Source: Halovivax gelatinilyticus
GTDB taxonomy: Archaea; Halobacteriota; Halobacteria; Halobacteriales; Natrialbaceae
Direction: 5' to 3'
NCBI RefSeq assembly: GCF_024300625.1
Contig: NZ_CP101322.1
Span: forward strand, 2,183,992 to 2,247,991
Length of the DNA: 64,000 nt
Shown here: positions 50,851-59,660 of the stretch, piece by piece
Numbering within the stretch: the stretch's first letter is position 1
How the letters are laid out: each line of letters starts with the position of its first letter
Made by a program: the position numbers and the translations under genes
The notes under the pieces: model-generated
Told to the model about the DNA's origin: nothing
What the model saw: only the letters and a program-made list of their open reading frames with translations
Database searches by the model: none

Positions 50851-52440
50851 TTACGCGCACTCGCGCTCGATGAGCGTCGTCTCCCGCGGTTCCTCGTAGG
50901 TTCCGTCGATCGGGCTCGGCTGGCTGACCATGGTGAACGAGACCGCCTCGACGCCGTCGTCGTGACGCTGCGTAGCTTGCGTGCACGCCCACTCGACGTA
51001 GCGTTCGGCGACGACGGGCGCATCGTCGTAGCTCGAGCTACGGACCGTCTCCGCGAACTTTCGGTGTCTGAACGAGTCGTGCGTCGCGGCCGCGTCGGGC
51101 GGTCGATCGGTCAGAACCTCGCCGCCGTCGACGGCGTCGACGACCGTCCCGTCTTCGAGTTCCGCCGCGCTGACGTACCAGGTGTACGTTTCCGACGGAT
51201 CGGGGGCGTACAGCCCCCAGTGCTGTTCGTCTGGCGCCACCGCCTCGATTTCGCTCGGCGCGTCGTAGTCGGTCGCGTTGGTCGCGCTGAAGAGCAGGAT
51301 CCAGCAGAGGACGAGGACGCCCGCAACCGTCAGGAACGACCGGCCGAACGCCACCGCGAACGACGCCGTCGACGCGTTGCCGTTCCGCCGGAGCCGGGCG
51401 AGCGCGCGTCGTTCGACCGGGGTCGCGGTGAGCGGTCCGGGGACGGCCGCCGGTATCCGCCCCGTCGCCGATTTAACTCGCTCGGGAACGAGTCTGGCCA
51501 GCCGATCCCAGAACGGTGTCGTGAGAAACGGAACGACGGAGGCGGCGAGCACGTAGGGAAAGAGCCCGACGGAGAGCGTCAGCGCCATCCCGGCGAAGGC
51601 CCCGATGTAGCAGAGCGCGACCAGTGCGCGCAGGCGACCGGTCGTGCCGAGGAGCAAGAGCGCCGATCCCGAGAGCAACGCGACCCAGAGCCACGTCCCC
51701 AGTTCGAGCAGGGTGGCGTACTGATCGAGGTGGTTGCCGAGCAGGATCGTCATCTCGTCGTTCGCCATCGCGATCTCGACCGCCTCGCCGGCGAACCAGG
51801 TGTCCCCGTCGCGTTTTTGGAGGGCGTTCGCGGTGAACACCGCGACGGGCTGGACGAGCAGCGCGGCGACCCCGACGCCGGCGACGCGCGTTCGCGCTCG
51901 CCCTCGCCGGAGGGCGTCGACCGACCACCGCTCGCCCAGCGGCGTCACGAGTGCGACGAACAACACCACCCTGAGCAACCGATCGCCGCCGTTCAGGAGG
52001 GCGGGGTTACGGGCGTGGAGCGAAACCAGCAACACGAGCGAGACGACGGCGACGAGTCGCGTTCGGTACCCACAGACGAGCGCGATCGCGAACGCGGCCG
52101 CGACGGCGAACAACGCCACCTGGACCCACAGCTCTCCCGAGAGCGCGTGGATCGAGTAGCCGTCCCACAGGGAGGCCGTCTCGTAGGACGCACGCGGGTA
52201 GGCGCCGTCGTCGGTGTAAAACGTCGAAATATCGCCCGCTCGGTGGGCGAGATCGATCAGAAGTATCACTCCGAGGGCGATCCTGAGAGTGGCGAGCGCT
52301 CGCGTATCTACGGTGGCTCGCTCGCGGATCCGTCGGCGAATTCGGTCGAGTGGCTTCGGCGTCGAGTCGACCGATTCGTGCGCGGTGGCCGAGTCGTCGG
52401 AAGCGGTCGCTTCGTCGCGTGGAGGGCTGGCGGAGGGCAC
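50851..52440 (-). CDS. HTTM domain membrane protein
   Basis: 529 residues. After a Ser/Asp-rich N-terminus, about eight TM segments (residues 50-330), with VTPLGERWSVDALRRG and LLNGGDRLLRVVLFVAL loops of the HTTM (vitamin-K-dependent carboxylase-like) domain. The C-terminus is soluble (APDEQHWGLYAPDPSETYTW, then EWACTQATQRHDDGVEAV). HTTM proteins are widespread in haloarchaea; activity unknown. It is adjacent to, and possibly transcribed with, the metal ATPase (123-base gap). Confidence 0.8.
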   Translation of the reverse strand: MPSASPPRDEATASDDSATAHESVDSTPKPLDRIRRRIRERATVDTRALATLRIALGVILLIDLAHRAGDISTFYTDDGAYPRASYETASLWDGYSIHALSGELWVQVALFAVAAAFAIALVCGYRTRLVAVVSLVLLVSLHARNPALLNGGDRLLRVVLFVALVTPLGERWSVDALRRGRARTRVAGVGVAALLVQPVAVFTANALQKRDGDTWFAGEAVEIAMANDEMTILLGNHLDQYATLLELGTWLWVALLSGSALLLLGTTGRLRALVALCYIGAFAGMALTLSVGLFPYVLAASVVPFLTTPFWDRLARLVPERVKSATGRIPAAVPGPLTATPVERRALARLRRNGNASTASFAVAFGRSFLTVAGVLVLCWILLFSATNATDYDAPSEIEAVAPDEQHWGLYAPDPSETYTWYVSAAELEDGTVVDAVDGGEVLTDRPPDAAATHDSFRHRKFAETVRSSSYDDAPVVAERYVEWACTQATQRHDDGVEAVSFTMVSQPSPIDGTYEEPRETTLIERECA

Positions 52441-52530
52441 TGACGACCGCCGATTCAGATGGCTGTTTGATAAGTCTTCTGTTGAGTGAAAACTCCCGTT
52501 AATGTAAACGCGCTCTCGATAGACTGATCT

Positions 52531-52626
52531 CGTCGATGTAGGGAGAACCCTGTAGTCACCTACGTCGATGTAAGTAGAACTCTGTAGTCACCCACGACGA
52601 TGTAGGTAGATTCCTGCAGTCACTTT
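52531..52626. repeat. Three 32-bp tandem repeats
   Basis: Units 52531-52562, 52563-52594 and 52595-52626 each read CGTCGATGTA...GTAGTCACC with small variants (the third begins CGACGATGTA). No spacer separates them, so this is a tandem repeat, not CRISPR. It lies in the 425-base gap (52441-52865), which is otherwise AT-richer with possible promoter elements before the gene at 52866 and no frame. Confidence 0.8.
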
Positions 52627-52865
52627 CGGTGATGGGCGTATGATCCTGTATCCACCGGTCGTGCGTGCTGCCAACAAGCATATACCGTGAACTGGTGAAC
52701 CGGTGCCTGCGGGCACGGCGTCTGTGGTTGCCATCCTGAATTCACCTACGCCCGTTGGTGCCCGCTTTTTCGTCCGTTGGGTAGCGATGATGCCAACCAT
52801 GTACGCACCGCCTACGTCGTCGATCCCGGCCAATCCTTTTTCGAGAGACGCCACGTACGAATCGT

Positions 52866-53441
52866 ATGGCCGATCGAACCGCGTCGACGGCGGTCGGATT
52901 CAGCGGCTCGATGAGCTGGGTGTTCGGCGGTGCCGTCGGCGGACTGGTTGGATCCGCGCTGTTCGGACTCGCGCTCTGGCTGGTCCAGCCGACGATCGTC
53001 ACCGAAACCGTTCCGCAACTATACGGGGTGGATCCGGGAGCCGCTGGGTGGGCGTTCCATCTCGCTCACGGCGTCGTCCTCGGCGTCGTCTTCGGCTTTC
53101 TGGTAACGCGTCCTCTCATCCTTGGAACGCTGAGTGCGGACGTCGAGACGGGGTTCATCGCGGCGATGGGGCTCCACACCCGGTTCGCGCTTGCCGGGCT
53201 CGTCTACGGGCTGGCCGTCTGGGCCGTCCTGCCGGTGATCGCCCAGACGCTGTGGGTCGTCCTCGGCGGGTTCGCCGATCCCGTCTTCCCCGCCGCCGCG
53301 TTCGAGACCCTCGTTGGTCACCTGCTCTACGGTCTGCTCCTGGGCGGACTGTTCTCGCTGTTCGTCGCTGTTGGTCCTGAATCCGCCGCGGCCGAGTCCC
53401 CGTTCGACGAGGCCGTGGACGGGGGCCGCGACGGTCGGTAG
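52866..53441 (+). CDS. Multi-TM membrane protein of unknown function
   Basis: 191 residues with five hydrophobic segments (about 17-42, 68-85, 107-124, 130-150 and 160-175) and Gly-rich helices (FGGAVGGLVGSALFGLALWL). Loops contain VETGFIAAMGLHTRF. No family recognised. ATG 52866 is the first Met of the frame. Confidence 0.7.
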   Translation: MADRTASTAVGFSGSMSWVFGGAVGGLVGSALFGLALWLVQPTIVTETVPQLYGVDPGAAGWAFHLAHGVVLGVVFGFLVTRPLILGTLSADVETGFIAAMGLHTRFALAGLVYGLAVWAVLPVIAQTLWVVLGGFADPVFPAAAFETLVGHLLYGLLLGGLFSLFVAVGPESAAAESPFDEAVDGGRDGR

Positions 53442-53640
53442 TCGGCCCGTCTCGACCGACGGCGACTCTCGCCGACTCGTACCGTCGACGGTTTTGTCCG
53501 ATCACTCTCGAACCGCCCGGACGACGTTCGACTGCGCGCACTGTTCCATGAAACCGCCCGCCTCGAACTGTACTGTAATAGTATCTGTCGTGAACTACGT
53601 TTCACAAAACAGTTTTCTCCCTGACGACGAGAGAATTCGC

Positions 53641-55083
53641 ATGATTGGGGCCACGATCGATTCGAGGAAGACGACGCCGATCCGACGGCGTCGGTTGTTG
53701 GGACTCGGTGCGGTGGCCGTCGCGCTGGGGCTGGCCGGGTGTACTGGCGGAGACAATGGTGCCGACGATGACGATACGACCGCCGACGACCCTGATTCCG
53801 ACGACGGTGCGGGTGACGATCCGCTCACGCCCGGCGAACTCGATGCGGAGGCGTCCGCGTTCGTCGAGCGCCTCCACGAGGGATCGTTCGAGGGCGCCGA
53901 AGCGGCCGTCGCCGAGTTCGCCCGCTCGGATCTCGACGCTGACACGCTCGAAGCCGCGTGGACGCAGTTGCTCGCCGCGCGCGGCCCGTTCGAGGGGATC
54001 GTCGACGCTACCTACGGCGGAACATCTGACGGATTCCATCGGGTGACCGTTCAGGCGAACCTGGCGGACGGACCGCAGGACTTCGAGGTCTCGTTCGTCG
54101 ACGGAACCGACGAGGTGGCCGGCTTCTTCATCCCGCCGATGGCCGAGTGGGACGTGCCGGACTACGTCGACGAGGACTCGTTCACCGAAGACGAGATAGC
54201 TCTCGACGCACCCGAGGACTGTTCGCTCGGCGCGACGCTCTCGATACCAGAGGGTGACGGCCCGTTCCCGGGCGTCGTCATCGTCCACGGAAGCGGCCCC
54301 GTCGATCGCGACGCGACCGTCGGTCCGAATCGGACCTACAAGGAACTCGCGTGGGGACTCGCCTCGCGTGGCGTCGCCGTCTGTCGGTACGACAAGCGGA
54401 CGTTCGCCTGTGACGTCGATCTCGCGAACGCGACGATCGACGACGTGACCACGGAGGACGCGCTGACCGCGATCGACGTCCTGCGCGACCAGGACCGCGT
54501 CGATTCCGCCGCCGTGTTCGTCGCAGGACACAGTCTTGGCGGGACGCTCGCTCCCCGTATCGCCGACCGAGACGGCGAACTGGCCGCCATTGCGATGCTC
54601 GCACCGGCGGCGCGATCGGTCGCGGACATGCTCGACCAGCAAAACCGCCACCCGTTCGAACTCGACGGCGAACTGACTGCCGAGGACGAAGAGCGACTCG
54701 CCGAGATCGAGGCGACGACAGATCGCATCCGTTCGCTCGATATCGGGGACGACGAGGTTCTCTTCGATCTGGGCGGCCGCGAGTACTTCGCGTCGCTCGA
54801 GTCGTACGACCACGTGGAGACGGCCGCCGAACTGGACGTTCCCGTCCTCCTCGCGCAGGGCAAGCGAGACTGGCAGGTGACGGCTGACGGCGATCTGCCG
54901 ATCTGGGAGGAGGCGTTGGCCGACGATCCGGACGTCGAGTTCGCCGTCTACGATGACCGCAATCACCGCTTTCAGGTGAGCGAGGGTGCGATGACGATGG
55001 CGGAGTATCACGAACCGGAATCGCCGCTCGCGGCGCCCGTCGTCGAGGACGTCGCCGCGTTCGTCGACGACTACGCGAGCTGA
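53641..55083 (+). CDS. Tat-lipoprotein alpha/beta hydrolase
   Basis: 480 residues. The start MIGATIDSRKTTPIRRRRLL leads to GLGAVAVALGLAGC, a twin-arginine signal with lipobox Cys, then an Asp-rich linker (DDDDTTADDPDSDDGAGDD). A DUF3887-like domain (about 75-165) comes before the hydrolase: IVHGSGPVDRDATVGP (oxyanion hole), the Ser in VAGHSLGGTLAPRIA (about 300), and a His late in the chain (NHRFQVSEG). It acts outside the membrane, probably on an ester or peptide. ATG 53641 is preferred over upstream frames. Confidence 0.88.
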   Translation: MIGATIDSRKTTPIRRRRLLGLGAVAVALGLAGCTGGDNGADDDDTTADDPDSDDGAGDDPLTPGELDAEASAFVERLHEGSFEGAEAAVAEFARSDLDADTLEAAWTQLLAARGPFEGIVDATYGGTSDGFHRVTVQANLADGPQDFEVSFVDGTDEVAGFFIPPMAEWDVPDYVDEDSFTEDEIALDAPEDCSLGATLSIPEGDGPFPGVVIVHGSGPVDRDATVGPNRTYKELAWGLASRGVAVCRYDKRTFACDVDLANATIDDVTTEDALTAIDVLRDQDRVDSAAVFVAGHSLGGTLAPRIADRDGELAAIAMLAPAARSVADMLDQQNRHPFELDGELTAEDEERLAEIEATTDRIRSLDIGDDEVLFDLGGREYFASLESYDHVETAAELDVPVLLAQGKRDWQVTADGDLPIWEEALADDPDVEFAVYDDRNHRFQVSEGAMTMAEYHEPESPLAAPVVEDVAAFVDDYAS

Positions 55084-55162
55084 TCGCCGAGCCACGGCGA
55101 GCGCCGAACCGGGCGTGTTATTCAGGCAGGTGATTCACCCGTATTCGCCCCGCATCGCGCTC

Positions 55163-56506
55163 ATGGACGAACCCCACGTCGAGAGACGAGCCACGAGCGC
55201 GCCGCCGGCGACCGTCGAGCCGCCCGAAACCTTCGACGAACTCGGTCGCCGTCGCGCCGAAACCGAGCGGGTCGCCGTCGAGTGGGCGATCGACGAACTC
55301 GCTGACATCGTCGCCGAGCAGGGGACGGATCTCGACCCGATGATCGAGTACGCCCGCCGATCCAGAAAGAGTCTCCCCGACCGCCACCGACGCGCCTACG
55401 ATGCGATGGCGGAGGCGTTCGACGTGGACCGCGAGCTCTACGACGTCTACGTCTTCGCGTACGCGGAACTCTGCGAGGCGCTCGCGGACGGTCCCGGACG
55501 AACCGAGAAACACCCGGCGGGCGCGTCGGCCGGTCTCGGCTGTACGAACGTGCTCGTCTCACCGGAGGCGAGCGCTCCATCCGGACCCGTTTCGTCCACT
55601 CGGTCCGGATCCAATCTGACCGGAGCGACCGGAACCGATTCGACCGCTCCGGCCGGAACTGATTCGTTCACCCCGACCGGTCCGCTCGTGCTCAAAAACC
55701 GCGACATCTCGGGGCGGGGTTGCCGACCGAAGTCGGTCATCGAGCAGCCGCCGATCGAGGGCTGCTTCGGCCTCCTGACGGTCGATACCTGCGGGACGGT
55801 CTCGATCTTCAAAGGGGTCAACGATCGGGGTCTGGTCGCGGCGAACACGCAGATCGAGAGCGAGCGTGACGACGTCGATCCCGAAGAACAGCGACGTAAC
55901 GGCACCATCATCCGCGAACTGCTAGAGGAGTGTGCGACCGTCGAGGCGGCCCGTCGATCGCTCGACTCCGTCCCGACGAGGCGTCTCGGCGGACAGACAC
56001 TGTTTCTCGCCGACGAGACCGACGCCGTCGTCCTCGAGATCGATCCAGTGACCGAGACGATCGCCGCCGACGAGGGCCCCGTCGCGACGCGGACCAACCA
56101 CTTCGTCTACCTGCGATCGACCCAGACGGAGAGTTCGACGACGAGACGGGAGCGGACGCTCGACCGGCTGGGAGGTGAGAAGACGGATCGACCGACCCCG
56201 GTCGACCGGGGGACGCTGTGGGAGCTCGCGGCCGACCACGCTCACGGACCCGGCGACCGGTCGGTCTGTCGGCACCCGGAACCGGAGACGGACGAACCCC
56301 ACGCCTTCGGTCAGCTCACGACCGCGAGTGCGGCCGTCTTCGAGGGCGGCACGCCGGAGATCGAGTTTCTGTTCGGAAATCCGTGCGAGCGAACGCCGAC
56401 GAGGGCCGCCTTCGGCGACGAGCTGCCGCGCGCCTACCGGTCGGGGGAGCGGTGGCTGGCATCGCAGCCGTCTGACGTCGTCTCAACTGCCGGTATCGAA
56501 CGGTGA
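55163..56506 (+). CDS. C45-type Ntn hydrolase (acyltransferase-like) with a disordered insertion
   Basis: 447 residues. A Cys after GLG (LGCTNVLVS, about residue 126) would be the new N-terminus after self-cleavage, as in acyl-CoA:6-APA acyltransferase-type and C45 peptidases. The nucleophile strand is normally followed by a strand with KNRD; here PLVLKNRDISGRG follows after a low-complexity insertion of about 40 residues (TGATGTDSTAPAGTDSFTPT). LGGQTLFLADETDAVVLEID and TRTNHFVYL are also family-like. It may cleave amide bonds of an acylated metabolite. ATG 55163 is chosen over 55115. Confidence 0.8.
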   Translation: MDEPHVERRATSAPPATVEPPETFDELGRRRAETERVAVEWAIDELADIVAEQGTDLDPMIEYARRSRKSLPDRHRRAYDAMAEAFDVDRELYDVYVFAYAELCEALADGPGRTEKHPAGASAGLGCTNVLVSPEASAPSGPVSSTRSGSNLTGATGTDSTAPAGTDSFTPTGPLVLKNRDISGRGCRPKSVIEQPPIEGCFGLLTVDTCGTVSIFKGVNDRGLVAANTQIESERDDVDPEEQRRNGTIIRELLEECATVEAARRSLDSVPTRRLGGQTLFLADETDAVVLEIDPVTETIAADEGPVATRTNHFVYLRSTQTESSTTRRERTLDRLGGEKTDRPTPVDRGTLWELAADHAHGPGDRSVCRHPEPETDEPHAFGQLTTASAAVFEGGTPEIEFLFGNPCERTPTRAAFGDELPRAYRSGERWLASQPSDVVSTAGIER

Positions 56507-56512
56507 CGTCGC

Positions 56513-57616
56513 CTAGTCGTCGCTTCGGGCCGGCACTCGATGTCGTGCACGCGTGAGATCGGCTTCGAGCTGTCGCGCCGCGTCGAGTCGCAGCCGCTTC
56601 GCCCGTCGCGTCGTGAGGCGGGCGTCAGTGTGCTGGTTCGCGAGCGGCTCGAACGCCGACGGATCGAATCCGAGCGACCGCAGGTACGTGCGAACTCGCG
56701 CGTTCGACAGCCCGTCGCGAATCGCCGCGTCGGTGATCGATTCGACGGTCTCGAAGGCGGGAAGCTGCCGTCCGTTCGTCTGCCGGTCGTCGGTCCCGTC
56801 CGACGCGACGACGGTGGTTCCGCGTTGGTCGGCGTCGACTACGAATGCGCGGACGGCGTCGGTGAGCCGAAGTATTTCGCTCGGCAGCGTCGCATCGGGC
56901 GAGCGCCACTCGACGGTCGGCACGGCCGTTCGCAATCGGACCGGGGTCCAGACCGCGTCGTAGGGATCGAACGCCGCCTCGAACTCGGCGGCGGCGACGC
57001 CGCGACGGAGCGCTCGCGATTTGAACGACTCGTAGGCGTCGTCGAGTTTGCGCTCCCACTCGTCGACGCTGTCGACGTAGGGCCAGAGTTGACCCTGCCG
57101 GGGACAGCGCTCGTAGCACGAGCGCCGGTAGAGGTAGGGCCTGGCGCACTCGATCAGTCGCTCGCCGCGGTAGTACGACGAGCTGTTTACGAGCGCGAAC
57201 GCGGGGTCGATCGCGGTCAGCGCGTTCAGTTGATCGGCCGGATTCTGCCGTTCGAAGTGGACGTGCGTGCCGACGCAAACGCGCGCGTCGTCGAACGTCG
57301 GGCCGACGATCCGGCGCTGGAGGTCGGTAGATTCCTTCTCGCGATACGGTATCTCTGCGGGAGGGGCCGAAAGCGGCGTCGCCAGCGGGACGAGTCGACG
57401 CCCCCGATCGCGGGCGGCGTCGACGACGGTCTCGATTCGATCGAGAAACTCCGCGCGTAGCTCGGCCATCGACGAACAGGGCGACGTTTTGATCTCGATC
57501 ACCGGCTCGACGAATTCCGGGACGATCCAGTCGGCGACGTCGAGCAACGGATCGGACGACACCAGGTCGCCGTCACCGTCGACGACCCAGTACTCTACTT
57601 CGAGGCTTGTGTTCAT
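56513..57616 (-). CDS. GCS2-type carboxylate-amine ligase (YbdK/gamma-glutamylcysteine synthetase-like)
   Basis: 367 residues starting MNTSLEVEYWVVDGDGDLVS. Typical glutamate-cysteine ligase 2 motifs: EVEYW, VIEIKTSPCSSM, THVHFERQNPADQLNALTAI and PTVEWRSPDATLPS. Haloarchaea make gamma-glutamylcysteine as their main thiol, and this family supplies it in Halobacterium as I recall. Other YbdK members have different substrates. ATG 57616 gives the family length. Its TAG stop lies 7 bases from the previous gene's stop, convergent. Confidence 0.85.
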   Translation of the reverse strand: MNTSLEVEYWVVDGDGDLVSSDPLLDVADWIVPEFVEPVIEIKTSPCSSMAELRAEFLDRIETVVDAARDRGRRLVPLATPLSAPPAEIPYREKESTDLQRRIVGPTFDDARVCVGTHVHFERQNPADQLNALTAIDPAFALVNSSSYYRGERLIECARPYLYRRSCYERCPRQGQLWPYVDSVDEWERKLDDAYESFKSRALRRGVAAAEFEAAFDPYDAVWTPVRLRTAVPTVEWRSPDATLPSEILRLTDAVRAFVVDADQRGTTVVASDGTDDRQTNGRQLPAFETVESITDAAIRDGLSNARVRTYLRSLGFDPSAFEPLANQHTDARLTTRRAKRLRLDAARQLEADLTRARHRVPARSDD

Positions 57617-57980
57617 GGATGTCTCCGTTCGAAACCGCCAATTGGCCCGACGAACGTTGTCGGGCCGATCACGTTGATTCGGGCGCCACGAACGCACCCG
57701 GCGATTCGTGGCTCGTCTCAGTGTACGGATAGATCGGTAAGGCGAGTTCACTGGAAGCCGTTGAGCTTGCGCACGCAGGGCATCCGCGCCGTTGGTTCGA
57801 CGGAACCGCCTCGCCGTCGTCCGATTCCGAACGACCTCGCCGCGTCGAATTCGTGCGAATTCGTCGGTCACCCCATGGCGTCAACGCTACCCGCTCGTCC
57901 AGCGACGGGCTCGCCGAGCAGGCATAGCCACCGACAACGTTGTTCCGCTTCGCTTCCTATGTAGGTTGGGAACATAACAC
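57617..57980. other. Intergenic region, 364 bases
   Basis: Carries the divergent promoters of the GCS2-type gene and of the small zinc-ribbon gene at 57981. Minus-strand frames of about 70 codons (57669-57884) start with TTG and have no recognisable domain, so no gene is called. Near 57905-57965 an AT-richer stretch precedes the small gene. Confidence 0.5.
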
Positions 57981-58151
57981 ATGAAACGTCTCGATTCGAT
58001 CGTACAGACTGGGCGCCGGATCGTCACGAAGGCGCTCGGTCCCCGAAACCAGAGTTTGAACCGCTGTCCCGGTTGCGGCAGGACGGTCAGTGCCGCGGGC
58101 GACGTCTGCAACTCGTGTACGAATGTACCCGAGCAGAACTGGGGCGGCTGA
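57981..58151 (+). CDS. 56-aa zinc-ribbon protein
   Basis: 56 residues: MKRLDSIVQTGRRIVTKALG, then a ribbon with CPGCGR and CNSCTN. Typical of the very small zinc-finger proteins of haloarchaea, possibly DNA or RNA binding. No neighbour with an obvious link. Confidence 0.6.
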   Translation: MKRLDSIVQTGRRIVTKALGPRNQSLNRCPGCGRTVSAAGDVCNSCTNVPEQNWGG

Positions 58152-58472
58152 GCGAACGACCCCGACCGGCGGAGACATATTTTCGGCTCCGGTAGGCTAA
58201 TATTCCTTCGGCGGTGTACGTATCGTGTCGGCAGCCCTGCAAGGCATCACAACTGGGGATCGGTTCGACGCAACGCGTCGACCCACTGCCGACCATTTCT
58301 ACCACCAATTCGAGTTCCACAGCTACTCGTATCGACCGGCCACTGTTCCAGCCGACGGATCGGACCGGCTCGCCTGGACGCCGATCTGAATCGAATCCGT
58401 TCGGAACCCGGCCTCGCCCAAACCGAGTCCTACAAGTACGACGCCTCGAAATACCTCCGCAAGGTGACCCTG

Positions 58473-58721
58473 ATGTCGAGTACGGAACTTGCGATCGGCG
58501 TGGCGACGATCGGCGGCATAGATTCGATCTACCTGATCACGATGGCCGCGACGGCCTTTCTCTTCGTCTCCATGGCGTTCTTTACGGTCATCGCCGTCGG
58601 ACCCTACGTCAAACCGTCGTCGCTCACCGAAGGACAGAAAAACGCCCTCATCGGCGTCGGCACGGCCGTCGTCGGCGCGACCTGGATGCTCGGCGTGCTG
58701 ACCGCCGCCGGGAATTTCTAA
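58473..58721 (+). CDS. Two-TM small membrane protein
   Basis: 82 residues from ATG 58473 (GTG 58464 is the alternative start). Hydrophobic segments TMAATAFLFVSMAFFTVI and NALIGVGTAVVGATWMLG, linked by VGPYVKPSSLTEGQK. No family. The frame stays open back to 58389 without a Met, so the N-terminus may be longer if a frameshift or unusual start is used. Confidence 0.5.
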   Translation: MSSTELAIGVATIGGIDSIYLITMAATAFLFVSMAFFTVIAVGPYVKPSSLTEGQKNALIGVGTAVVGATWMLGVLTAAGNF

Positions 58722-58825
58722 CAGCGAACTTTTTCTGCGTCGGGTTCGCCGAAGGCGAACCACTCCTTGAAAAATTTCGATGAAAAAGGGCCGTCTCCGC
58801 GGGCTACGCCCGCTCCGACGGAACA

Positions 58826-58994
58826 GTGCATCGGACGACCGCTCCGCTACCGCACCGTCGCAACCGCCCGCATTGCATTCCGAAAAATCTGATTTCTGGA
58901 TCCCGATTCGGTTTGTGTCCGCTCCATCGGTACAGCACGCCGAACCGACCGCCCCGCTACCGTACCGTCGTGACCGCCCGGGCTGCGTTCCGAA
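58826..58994 (+). repeat. Imperfect direct repeat in a 396-base gap (58722-59117)
   Basis: Bases 58839-58884 and 58949-58994 are two copies of a 46-bp unit (CCGCTCCGCTACCG ... GCATTCCGAA and variants), 110 bases apart, with extra similarity on the left. The gap also has GC-rich hairpin-like sequence near 58800 (GGGCTACGCCCGC). No gene is visible. Confidence 0.6.
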
Positions 58995-59117
58995 TGAGCA
59001 AATTCTCCGCCGGGTATTGGATTGTAGGTCGCGTGACCGCAACTTCGAGCGTTCGCCCGTTCCCGAACCGATAGAACGGCCGGTAGATTTCTTGGTGGGT
59101 CGGTGTGAGGTCTGCGT

Positions 59118-59585
59118 ATGACGTTCGTCGTTCCGTTCGATGGCTCTGACCTCTCGGGAGCCGCGCTCGCCAGGGCTGGCGCGTTCGGCCGGGTCCTGGA
59201 CGAACCCGTGTGTGCAGTGAGCGTAATTCCGGTCGACAACCGGGACTACGCCCGCGAACGTGGCTGGCTCGAACCCGACGAGAACTTCGATCTCCAGTCG
59301 ATCGTCTCGCGTCTTCACGAACAGGTCACGGCGCGGTGTCCGAGTGCGGATTTCAACCACAGTGTCGTCGACCGGTACGCGCCACAGGGCTCGATCTCGC
59401 TTCGCCTTCGCCGGATCGCGAAAGACGTCGACGCGTCGATGGTGTTCATCGGGAGTGAGAACGCCGGTCGACTGGTCTCGTCGATGAGCAGCGTCGGCAG
59501 CGGCATTGCGGCCGACGACGCCTACGACGTCGTCATCATCCGACACCCCGGCCCGTCGAAGGTCGCCACCCTTCGAGATCGGTAA
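59118..59585 (+). CDS. Universal stress protein (UspA family)
   Basis: 155 residues starting MTFVVPFDGSDLSGAALARA. The domain ends with VGSGIAADDAYDVVIIRHPG; SSMSSVGSG corresponds to the ATP-binding GxxGSV-type loop. Universal stress proteins bind ATP or sense stress; role here unknown. ATG 59118 has a GTGTGAGG ribosome-binding sequence. Confidence 0.9.
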   Translation: MTFVVPFDGSDLSGAALARAGAFGRVLDEPVCAVSVIPVDNRDYARERGWLEPDENFDLQSIVSRLHEQVTARCPSADFNHSVVDRYAPQGSISLRLRRIAKDVDASMVFIGSENAGRLVSSMSSVGSGIAADDAYDVVIIRHPGPSKVATLRDR

Positions 59586-59660
59586 CGACGGACCGTCCGG
59601 TGAGCCTGAATCTGTACTTCTACGAAAAAAGGGCCGTTTTCGCGGTCGAAATCCGGTTCG

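Noticed and set aside
52531-52626. CRISPR array
   Set aside because: The three 32-bp units abut without spacers and no cas genes are near; tandem repeat instead.
53602-55095. Minus-strand open frame opposite the lipoprotein hydrolase
   Set aside because: The plus-strand gene has a signal peptide, lipobox and GHSLGG; the reverse frame has none.
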